DNA of 28,075 nucleotides, taken from assembly GCA_014896635.1 (NCBI GenBank), contig JADBKA010000039.1, forward strand, positions 1-28,075, in the 5' to 3' direction. This DNA comes from Ktedonobacteraceae bacterium. GTDB lineage: Bacteria > Chloroflexota > Ktedonobacteria > Ktedonobacterales > Ktedonobacteraceae. Both the position numbers and the translations under genes were made by a program. This document shows, one piece after another, positions 8,362-15,763 of this stretch; the first letter of the stretch is position 1; every line of letters begins with the position of its first letter. The notes under the pieces are model-generated. The model was not told the DNA's origin. It worked only from the letters and a program-made list of their open reading frames with translations, and ran no database searches.

Positions 8362-11300
8362 ATGGAAGCGTTACGTATCGAATTCCTGGCAAAAGAGATA
8401 GTAAATCATTTTAAAAAGAAGCGTCCTGGACATTGCGCGCGTGTAGATTTTCTAACGGCTGTCGAAGCTGAGAGCCTCTGCCGGTACATCAAGCTCAAGC
8501 AGCAAAAAGATTCCTTCGCGGCCTATATTCTGGCAAGACATGATCGGTCACTCGATACTACTATCTCTATCACTGCCGATAGAGCCATCGAATTGCGCAA
8601 CCGCAAGCAGACAAAGCTCTGCCTGTTCGTACCGACCGACCTGGTGGATGCCGCGTATAGCTCTTTAGCCAACTCGTTTGCGGTTATCGACGGACGCGCA
8701 CTGCATAAAAACGCCCTCAAGCAGGTCATGAAGCAGCTTCCTGCTCATGCTGAACGCTTTGTACACGCGGTTTTTACTCGCTTACGCAGCCCACTCAATG
8801 TGAGCGATGATCAAAAGCTGGACTTTGCGATTGCGGTGCTGCTCTGTGCGCAGCGAGGAGAAATTGAAAGAGCGGGCCTTGAATTATGGCGCGTGAATCT
8901 GGTCGTCGATGCTGCCATCAGTGGGGCAATGGAGAGCGCCGCGCCGGGTGATCTTGAGGCCAGCCTGGATCTCAATCGCCGCTGCGTTCTGGCGCTTGCT
9001 CGCCCGCCAAAAATTGACGCCACCGCACGCGAACGCATTCAGAGCTTGCCCGTCAATGGCGCGACTGCGCGCAGCCTGGCGGCGTTCTTTCGCGGGCGCT
9101 CGCTCAACGACGTGCAGTCCTGGTCACGCGCGCTCATCGAGCGCAGCGAGCTAACGTTTGATCGCTGGGTCTTCCCGCAGAGAGAGAACAGCGATATTCG
9201 CAGCGTCAACGTCGCCTCGTTCGTCAATGCAGCCGGCATAGTGGAAAAATACTGTCATCTCATTCAGCAGGATGGGGCGAATGGGAGCCTGATAGCGCGT
9301 TGTGCTCCAAAAGAGAAGCTGGAAGTGCGCTGGAAGAGTGATCCTGAGCAGCCGAAAAATCTGGGAGGCTGGCGCGTGGCTATTGTGCCAGTTGACAGCG
9401 AGATCGAGTATGAGGGGAGTATAGAACTGCCCGAACGCGATCTGCCGGCTGGACAGCGCAAGGCAGTTATTAGCACGGATATCGAGTTCGACCAGCCACC
9501 TGATTTTCCGGTTTGTGTGCGCGTCATGCCGCTCAGTAGCGATGGTACGGTGATTACTGACAAAAACGGTGAAGAGATTTACGGCCAGAGTCTGGAGTTT
9601 TTCCTTTCCAGAGATGTCAGCAGGCCGGAAACCTCTTCCAGGAGAGAAAGTAAGTTCCTTGTCCCCAACCTCGCTTCTGGCCGCCTGGCTTATCTTCTTG
9701 AGAGCGGTGATAAGGGGAATGCGCTGACCGAGACAGAACCGCAATGGAGTTGCCGCGATCTCGATTACTTCAGTATCAAGTTGAATGAGCGCCGCCTGCT
9801 CCAGGTTGGCGTCAGTCCGCTCCTGCTCGATCTGGAAAGACAGTGCCTCAGCGATCCGCGTAACAGCGGCTGCTATATCCTTCAGGTGGACGATATCCAT
9901 ACGGTGAGCCGTGAGGATTTTGTGCCTCAGCAGCTCTCTGCCGCAGAAGGCGATTCATGGGTAGGATTCTGGAAGACGCGCAAACTGTTTTTCAGCCGCT
10001 TGCGAGAAGCGGCTCCACGCAATGTGATTGAGGTCGCCGACTGGACGGCGGAATTGACATCGGTTGCGCTGCGCTACGTCCAGGCGTATCAGGATTTGCT
10101 CGACGATCTGCTAGAAGGTCAGGCTGACCGGCAGGCGCTCCGCGAGGCGCTTTCTGTTGACTCGATACTGATGCGGATTGCCGGACGCGATAATGTGAAG
10201 GAAGAAGCAGTGGTGATCCTGCCGACACATCCTCTGCGCGTGGCCTGGCTGGTCAACTATGTCAGGTTGCTCCAGGATTGGGAAGCGCAGTTGTTGAAAC
10301 TGGCCTCAAATGAGCGAACGTATCATCTGGATCTCCAGGCTCTGCGCCAGCTCACGCCCATCAATGCGCCGGCGTTCGCCTTTCACATTGGCACATCCAC
10401 TCCTTTTACCTTCTTTCAGAATCTGCGCTTCTTTCATGGTGTGGCGCTGCCCGCCGATGTGCCTGATCATCACCGCCGCTATGGTGATGTTGCGCTGCTC
10501 CTGGGCATGACGGTCGATCAGGGGGCCGCCGGCGACAGGCATACAGAGCAACTGGCCGAGCATCTCAAGAACTTCCGCACCCTGCATCCATACGTCAGCA
10601 CTCTTGTGACGACGCTGATCAATCCAGACCGGGGGGATTTCTTCGCCGAAGCCATCAAAAAAACACTGCCCGCGCAAAATGCTGACGAGAGCGAGCATGA
10701 ACCGTTGCCCATGCCCACCTTCCAGATCACCGCTTACACCAATAGCCGCCACAAAAGCACGCTCCAGGCTATCGAGCAGATTCGCCAGAACCGCATTGAT
10801 CAGCAACTCTACAGGCAACCAACCGATCATTTCCTGCCAGCCCTGACAACGACTTCGCGCTCAATGGCACAGTTTGTCAAGGGAAAGCCGCCCGAAGCTC
10901 ATATCGCGGTCGTGACGGATCTTACGCGACCTGAGATCAGAATACTGGCAGGCGAGCAGCAGAGTGTCCAGAGCACTACCTCTAGTTTTGCATTCTATGG
11001 CCTGATCAACCGCTTTATCTCGCGCTTCTCGGCTGATCAGCCGGCGCTGCGCTGGCAGCATGCTATCGTTACAGAAGGCGTGCGTAAGCTGGAGCATCGC
11101 TCTAGTGAATTGCTCATCAAACTGCATACGGCTCTCCTGCGCGCCGGCGGCTATGTGCTTGGCGGCACACCAGAATCGCAACCTGTTTTAGAGGTGACGC
11201 TGAACCAGGAGCAGCGGCAAGTGCTTGAGCGTCTCCATGAGAGCACAAACTGGGTGGTGACGCTGGACCGCTTCTTCACGCTTGATTACTACGATTCGCC

Positions 11301-13443
11301 TTTTGAGCCGGGTCTCAGAGATCTGGCGCGTAAGTATATACTGGACTACTCGCCGGAGTTTACCGATGGTCTGGGTCATCGTATGATGGTGACAACTGCC
11401 TGGCACGAAGAGATCCAGTCTTTTCTGAGCCAGGCCATGAACGAACTGGGCTTTGCCCATGTCGATCAGAGCGTCAGCCACCTGTTGCACTATCTCAAGA
11501 CGATCTCAGGCCGCCTGGCATTGCAGGCGCTAGAATCTTCGACAACCGCCGCCGCCGCCGTCGGCCTCGGCGTCGTCACCGCCTGGTTGCAGCAGAAAGG
11601 ACGCCTCAAGCAGGCGGTGCTCATCCCGGTCGATAGCTACCCGCGCCTCTTCTCCCTCGCTAGTTCGGGGAAAACTCCTGCCGGCGAGAGGCGCTGCGAT
11701 CTCGTGCTCATTTCGCTAAGGCGCAATATTGTTAACGCGACGTTTATCGAGGTCAAATGGCGTCGTGGACAGGTGCCGTTTGAAGATCTCGCCCGCGATA
11801 TGGCCTTGCAGATGAAAGGCTCCGCATCCATCATGCGCAGCCGCTTTTTCAATGAAAATCGCGTTGATGGCGCTCTGCAACGCTCATACCTGGCAAATAT
11901 GCTGCGCTTCTACTTTGAGCGTTCTCGCCGTTACCAGCTCTTTGATCAGGCGGCAGAGCAATCCTTCCTGGAGCATGTCTCGCGCCTGGAGAAGTCAGGG
12001 CTGGATTTCCGGCCCGACTATGAGGGGTATATCGTCAGCCTGGATGGAGAGGGGAGAAAGCCATTTCTGGTTGACGAGGCGCGTATCACGGTTCTGACGG
12101 CGAAAGATTTTCAATCAACCGTGTTTCTCTCACAGAGTTTTATGCCGCCTGAGATCAGCACGGATGTCGCGTATGACGAAGCCGGCGAAGCTGACGAACC
12201 GCCAGGAGAGGATGAAGTAGCGGGAGAAGATGAGGGGATGATGGTTGAAGCTGCTGATATAGACGGGAAGGCGAATGTGGAAGCGGAGAAAGATTCAGAA
12301 GAATCAATCAGCCGGCCAGAAGAAGATGAAATGATAGGAGGGCCAACTCAACGGCTGACAGCGGCACAGCCGGCGGCAAACGGACCTGTCACCGTGCCGT
12401 TGGGTAGGGCCGCCGTTGCAAATGTGACAGTCGATTGGCAGCCCTCCGTTGATGGCAGCCCACATCTCTTTATTCTTGGCATTCCAGGTCAGGGAAAATC
12501 GTGGACTGTGACGCGCATTCTGACTGAACTGGGTAAACAACAGGTGCCGGCGCTGGTGCTGGATTTTCATGGACAGTTTGCTGATCCACAGGAACCTTTT
12601 GTGCAGGCCAACGATCCACTGGTACTGGATGCCGCTAAAGGTCTGCCCTTCTCGCCCTTTGAATGCACACAGGACGCCGGCAGTGGCGGCTGGCTCGCCA
12701 ATAGCTATGCAATTGCTGAGATCTTTGCACATGTTGCCGGTCTTGGCGCTATGCAGCGCGATATCGTCTTTTCGGCTATACGCGATGCCTACAGAGCCTG
12801 CGGTTTTAACGATGACAACGATCAGTCGATCGAGGATCTGCCTCTACCCACACTGACGGACGTTCTACAACGTATCGAATCACTTGCCCAGGCGCGATAT
12901 GCCTCAAATGTCGTGGCGCGCTGCCGTCCTCTGCTGGAGATGAATCTCTTTCGCCCGCCGGAGCAGGGGTCAGACCTTCTCTCCCAGATTCGCTCAGGAC
13001 TGGTCATTGATCTGCATAACCTGTATGTAGAGACGTTACAGCAGGCGGCAGGCGCTTTTGTGCTCAGAAAGCTGTACAAGGATATGTTCCGCTGGGGATA
13101 TGCGAAACGTATTCGTCTGGCGGTTGTGCTGGACGAGGCGCATAGGCTTGCAAAAGATCTGACGCTGCCTAAGATTATGCGCGAGGGACGCAAATTCGGC
13201 ATTGCTGTGATCGTCGCCAGTCAAACTATGGCAGACTTCCATTCTGACGTTCTGGGGACAGCCGGCAGCAAGATCATTTTCCGCACGAACTATCCTGACT
13301 CGAAAAAAGTCGCTGGCTTCATTCGTGGCCTACCGGGAACGGACCTGGCGGCGCGCATTGAACAACTGCCCGTCGGCTCCGCTTATGTCCAGACCCCTGA
13401 GATGTCCGTCGGCTCGGTCGTCAAAATGTATCCCTTGCGTTAG
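8362..13443 (+). CDS. PD-(D/E)XK nuclease motif plus HerA/FtsK-type ATPase (MAD8- or DptH-like), 1693 aa
   Basis: This giant protein probably acts as the DNA-engaging motor and nuclease of the module. The N-terminal 600 residues are unassigned. The stretch PTHPLRVAWLVNY (H623) is a signature I associate with DptH-like proteins. At about 1110-1135, RRCDLVLIS with D1113 is followed by FIEVKWRR with E1130-V-K1132, a convincing PD-(D/E)XK nuclease core. A very acidic linker (1268-1327) leads to a HerA-type ATPase: Walker A GIPGQGKSW with K1379, DFHGQF, Walker B VVLDEAHRLA with D1591-E1592, then REGRKFGIAVIVASQ as the sensor/arginine region. ATG 8362 is preferred because GAGG lies nine bases upstream; a TTG at 8347 would overlap that site and the preceding gene. 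A three-gene cassette with kinase-ATPase, middle protein and this motor points to anti-phage defence, by inference. Confidence 0.85.
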   Translation: MEALRIEFLAKEIVNHFKKKRPGHCARVDFLTAVEAESLCRYIKLKQQKDSFAAYILARHDRSLDTTISITADRAIELRNRKQTKLCLFVPTDLVDAAYSSLANSFAVIDGRALHKNALKQVMKQLPAHAERFVHAVFTRLRSPLNVSDDQKLDFAIAVLLCAQRGEIERAGLELWRVNLVVDAAISGAMESAAPGDLEASLDLNRRCVLALARPPKIDATARERIQSLPVNGATARSLAAFFRGRSLNDVQSWSRALIERSELTFDRWVFPQRENSDIRSVNVASFVNAAGIVEKYCHLIQQDGANGSLIARCAPKEKLEVRWKSDPEQPKNLGGWRVAIVPVDSEIEYEGSIELPERDLPAGQRKAVISTDIEFDQPPDFPVCVRVMPLSSDGTVITDKNGEEIYGQSLEFFLSRDVSRPETSSRRESKFLVPNLASGRLAYLLESGDKGNALTETEPQWSCRDLDYFSIKLNERRLLQVGVSPLLLDLERQCLSDPRNSGCYILQVDDIHTVSREDFVPQQLSAAEGDSWVGFWKTRKLFFSRLREAAPRNVIEVADWTAELTSVALRYVQAYQDLLDDLLEGQADRQALREALSVDSILMRIAGRDNVKEEAVVILPTHPLRVAWLVNYVRLLQDWEAQLLKLASNERTYHLDLQALRQLTPINAPAFAFHIGTSTPFTFFQNLRFFHGVALPADVPDHHRRYGDVALLLGMTVDQGAAGDRHTEQLAEHLKNFRTLHPYVSTLVTTLINPDRGDFFAEAIKKTLPAQNADESEHEPLPMPTFQITAYTNSRHKSTLQAIEQIRQNRIDQQLYRQPTDHFLPALTTTSRSMAQFVKGKPPEAHIAVVTDLTRPEIRILAGEQQSVQSTTSSFAFYGLINRFISRFSADQPALRWQHAIVTEGVRKLEHRSSELLIKLHTALLRAGGYVLGGTPESQPVLEVTLNQEQRQVLERLHESTNWVVTLDRFFTLDYYDSPFEPGLRDLARKYILDYSPEFTDGLGHRMMVTTAWHEEIQSFLSQAMNELGFAHVDQSVSHLLHYLKTISGRLALQALESSTTAAAAVGLGVVTAWLQQKGRLKQAVLIPVDSYPRLFSLASSGKTPAGERRCDLVLISLRRNIVNATFIEVKWRRGQVPFEDLARDMALQMKGSASIMRSRFFNENRVDGALQRSYLANMLRFYFERSRRYQLFDQAAEQSFLEHVSRLEKSGLDFRPDYEGYIVSLDGEGRKPFLVDEARITVLTAKDFQSTVFLSQSFMPPEISTDVAYDEAGEADEPPGEDEVAGEDEGMMVEAADIDGKANVEAEKDSEESISRPEEDEMIGGPTQRLTAAQPAANGPVTVPLGRAAVANVTVDWQPSVDGSPHLFILGIPGQGKSWTVTRILTELGKQQVPALVLDFHGQFADPQEPFVQANDPLVLDAAKGLPFSPFECTQDAGSGGWLANSYAIAEIFAHVAGLGAMQRDIVFSAIRDAYRACGFNDDNDQSIEDLPLPTLTDVLQRIESLAQARYASNVVARCRPLLEMNLFRPPEQGSDLLSQIRSGLVIDLHNLYVETLQQAAGAFVLRKLYKDMFRWGYAKRIRLAVVLDEAHRLAKDLTLPKIMREGRKFGIAVIVASQTMADFHSDVLGTAGSKIIFRTNYPDSKKVAGFIRGLPGTDLAARIEQLPVGSAYVQTPEMSVGSVVKMYPLR

Positions 13444-13502
13444 CGCAGGTCCTTTCTCTGCATGTTACACTATCGATATAAGAGAGAGGATTGCTTGACC
13501 GT

Positions 13503-14150
13503 ATGTCAGAAAATCTGGAGAGTATCGGACAGATAGCCATTGAACACCTGACGCTCAAACATGCGGCGCGCGAACTGGCTTTGCCGAAATCGCGCGCTGC
13601 CATTCGCCACTGCGCTAATAGCATCCGCGCCGCACATCGCCGGGAATTTCAGCGGGCCGACGAATTGCTGAAGCAGGCCGCTCTGCTGCTTGCAGAGGTG
13701 GCAAAAGACCTGCGCGATCACCAGGATATCTATTACGCCGGCTTTGTGCAGGATGCACAGAAAGAATATGCCGAAGCTGCGACGTTTTCAGCTTTTGTCC
13801 AGCAGCGTCCGCTTCCTACGCCGGGAGAACTCGCTGTGGGCGTGGCTGCCTATCTCAATGGCCTGGGTGAGGCCGTTGGCGAACTGCGCCGCTATCTACT
13901 GGATCGACTGCGCCGGGGCCAGATTGAGGACTGCGAGACCTATCTGCGCTACATGGATGACATCTATGCCCTACTCATCACCGTCGATTTTCCCGACGCC
14001 ATCACCGGTGGCTTGCGCCGCACGACAGATGCAACACGCGGCATCCTCGAAAAGACGCGCGGCGATCTGACAGTTGCTCAGATGCAGCACCGCTTGCAGC
14101 ATTCTATGGAAGCGCTGCAACATGAACTTGAGCGTCGCCAGGGAACCTGA
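13503..14150 (+). CDS. Translin family protein, 215 aa
   Basis: Translin/TRAX proteins form helical octamers that bind single-stranded RNA or DNA; TRAX subunits are RNases. The family pattern is clear: IRAAHRREFQRADELL (41-56), DHQDIYYAGFVQDAQKEYAEA (72-92), AYLNGLGEAVGELRR, YMDDIYALLITVDFPDAITG and LRRTTDATRGILEKTRGDLT. E88 and E91 in KEYAEA match the TRAX motif that carries catalytic glutamates, and D152/D153 in YMDDIY lie about where the catalytic aspartate is expected, so this may be an active ribonuclease rather than only a binder. Start: ATG 13503 is 12 bases from AGAGAGGA; TTG 13491 directly abuts that site and is too close, so the ATG is preferred with some doubt. It lies 59 bases behind the 1693-aa gene in the same orientation. 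It may be co-transcribed with the defence-like genes or be an unrelated housekeeping gene. Confidence 0.88.
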   Translation: MSENLESIGQIAIEHLTLKHAARELALPKSRAAIRHCANSIRAAHRREFQRADELLKQAALLLAEVAKDLRDHQDIYYAGFVQDAQKEYAEAATFSAFVQQRPLPTPGELAVGVAAYLNGLGEAVGELRRYLLDRLRRGQIEDCETYLRYMDDIYALLITVDFPDAITGGLRRTTDATRGILEKTRGDLTVAQMQHRLQHSMEALQHELERRQGT

Positions 14151-14421
14151 GTTGCAACGGGACATGATTGTACTGGTTCTTGTGCAAAATATATAATGTC
14201 TCTGGTCTATGGAACGCATAGAGGAAAGCTACTACTATTCACGTTTCTGGTATGCTACACTTGCCTTGTGATGGGGGAGCGCCTTACGGCGAACGCAGCA
14301 TCTCATAGCCCAGAACAGCAGCCTTCTGGCAGTAGAAAGAGAAAGGGTGTCGTCATTGCTGTCTATAAGGCAGAGCTTTTAGTATGACAAACGGATGAGC
14401 GGACCGGCAGGCAACCGACTC
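14151..14421. other. Non-coding stretch between the translin gene and the hydrogenase promoter
   Basis: No convincing gene is seen. A 63-codon open frame (14196-14387) lacks a good ribosome-binding site and its product (ending SRKRKGVVIAVYKAELLV) resembles no family I know. TATAAT at 14192-14197 with a poor TTGTAC 18 bases upstream could be a weak extra promoter. CGCC-TTAC-GGCG near 14281-14292 is a minor hairpin. I see no strong terminator after the translin stop. Confidence 0.5.
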
Positions 14422-14450
14422 TTGACAGGTTTGTGATTGTGCGATATAAT
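14422..14450 (+). promoter_or_regulatory. Perfect-consensus sigma70 promoter of the hydrogenase operon
   Basis: TTGACA (14422-14427), a 17-base spacer and TATAAT (14445-14450) form an exact consensus promoter. Transcription would start near 14457, giving an untranslated leader of about 125 bases before hhyS. An exact consensus would give high unregulated expression, so a repressor or leader control is likely; the dyad at 14534-14555 is a candidate. Confidence 0.88.
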
Positions 14451-14533
14451 ATGTGTGTGCGTCATCCCATCTCTTTGCAATGGCATCTGCTTATCCCTTG
14501 TAACGGCGTCTATGCTTAGATGTAGTCTCTCAG

Positions 14534-14555
14534 TTGTTCGCGCAGTTGCGAACAA
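14534..14555 (+). promoter_or_regulatory. Perfect 8-bp hairpin/operator in the hhyS leader
   Basis: TTGTTCGC (14534-14541) and GCGAACAA (14548-14555) are a perfect inverted repeat around the six-base loop GCAGTT. It lies about 77 bases past the predicted transcription start and 26 bases before the hhyS ATG. It could be a repressor site for a dimeric regulator or an RNA hairpin affecting initiation or stability. Confidence 0.55.
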
Positions 14556-14581
14556 TTAGCGCTCAAACTGTGAGGAGTATC

Positions 14582-15619
14582 ATGGCAAGCAGAAATCGCG
14601 TAGAAGACGTCCACATCCTCTGGATTACCGCAGGTTTGAGTTGTGACGGGGATACCGTCTCGATCACCGCAGCTACCCAGCCTAGCATCGAAGATATTTT
14701 GTTGGGAGCCATTCCTGGTCTGCCCCGGGTCCATCTCCACAATCCGGTCCTTGCCTATGAACAGGGTGGCGAGAGTTTCATGACGTGGTGGTATCAGGCG
14801 GAACGAGGTGAACTTGATCCTTTTGTGCTCGTCGTGGAAGGCTCGATCCCCAACGAGAAGATCAAGAGCGAGGGCTACTGGGCCGCGCTCGGCAATGATC
14901 CTGAGACCGGGCAACCCATCCCCACGACCGAGTGGATCGACCGGTTGGCGCCCAAAGCCACAGCCGTCATTGCCATCGGGACTTGCGCGACCTACGGCGG
15001 TATCCCGGCAATGGAAGGCAACCCTACCGGCGCTATGGGCCTTGCCGATTACCTCGGCTGGAACTGGCGCTCCAAAGCGGGCATTCCCATTGTGAATGTG
15101 CCCGGCTGTCCCGTGCAGCCCGATAACTTCACCGAAACAGTGCTCTATTTGCTCTACCAGGTGGCCGGCCTGTCTCCCATGATCCCGCTCGACGAAGCTC
15201 TGCGCCCGACCTGGCTCTTTGGCAAGACCGTGCACGAGGGTTGTGATCGTGCAGGGTACTACGAGCAAGGTGATTTCACGACCGAGTACGGCTCTCCTAA
15301 ATGCCTGGTCAAGCTTGGCTGTTGGGGGCCGGTAGTACAGTGTAACGTTCCCAAGCGTGGCTGGATGGCAGGCATCGGTGGGTGTCCCAACGTGGGTGGC
15401 ATCTGCATCGGCTGCACTATGCCTGGCTTCCCCGACAAATTTATGCCTTTCATGGATGAACCTCCCGGCGGCAGGCTCTCTTCAGGTATCATCAGCTCCA
15501 CCTACGGTGGCTTCATCAGAAGCCTGCGCAGCATCACCAACACAACGGTGAACAAAGAACCCGGCTGGCGGCACAATCGCCGCGACCTCACCACCGGCTA
15601 TCGGCCAAGATGGCGGTGA
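14582..15619 (+). CDS. hhyS: [NiFe]-hydrogenase small subunit, group 1h (high-affinity type)
   Basis: This subunit carries the iron-sulfur relay that takes electrons from the NiFe site. The 345-residue protein has the proximal-cluster motif as C21-D-G-D24 where most group 1 enzymes have CxxC; an Asp ligand here is characteristic of the actinobacterial-type (group 1h) enzyme. Further ligand candidates are C135 (GTCATYGG), C176 (PGCP), then H218/C221/C241/C247 and C254/C268/C275/C278 for the outer clusters. There is no Tat signal peptide and no C-terminal membrane anchor, unlike classic membrane-bound uptake hydrogenases. ATG 14582 is chosen with GAGG six bases upstream; an earlier in-frame codon at 14534 falls inside the leader hairpin. 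hhyL follows after 144 bases. In Ktedonobacteria and Actinobacteria such enzymes oxidise atmospheric H2 during starvation (family knowledge). Confidence 0.95.
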   Translation: MASRNRVEDVHILWITAGLSCDGDTVSITAATQPSIEDILLGAIPGLPRVHLHNPVLAYEQGGESFMTWWYQAERGELDPFVLVVEGSIPNEKIKSEGYWAALGNDPETGQPIPTTEWIDRLAPKATAVIAIGTCATYGGIPAMEGNPTGAMGLADYLGWNWRSKAGIPIVNVPGCPVQPDNFTETVLYLLYQVAGLSPMIPLDEALRPTWLFGKTVHEGCDRAGYYEQGDFTTEYGSPKCLVKLGCWGPVVQCNVPKRGWMAGIGGCPNVGGICIGCTMPGFPDKFMPFMDEPPGGRLSSGIISSTYGGFIRSLRSITNTTVNKEPGWRHNRRDLTTGYRPRWR

Positions 15620-15725
15620 ACAAAAAAGCTTCATTGTATTCTAAGTGTTTTGCTGCAGGGGAGAGGGGACTGTTGTCGCTGTTGACACCATTGTTGCCCC
15701 CCGGACTGAACCTGTCACGTCGTCT

Positions 15726-15745
15726 GACGAATCTAGACGAATCTA
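15726..15745 (+). repeat. Tandem 10-bp direct repeat before hhyL
   Basis: GACGAATCTA occurs twice back to back, ending just before the AAGGAGAG ribosome-binding site of hhyL. The rest of the 144-base gap between hhyS and hhyL holds no clear promoter or terminator. It may be a simple slippage duplication. Confidence 0.5.
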
Positions 15746-15763
15746 CCAGAAGGAGAGAGTATC

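Noticed and set aside
2728..13443. Complete BREX, DISARM or Dnd system
   Set aside because: No PglX methyltransferase, PglZ phosphatase, helicase, DndBCDE or DISARM genes are visible; only kinase-ATPase, middle protein and HerA-like motor are present.
14196..14387. Possible 63-aa protein between the translin gene and hhyS
   Set aside because: No ribosome-binding site, low-complexity basic product without family resemblance, and its start overlaps a TATAAT-like sequence. Left as non-coding, though not excluded.
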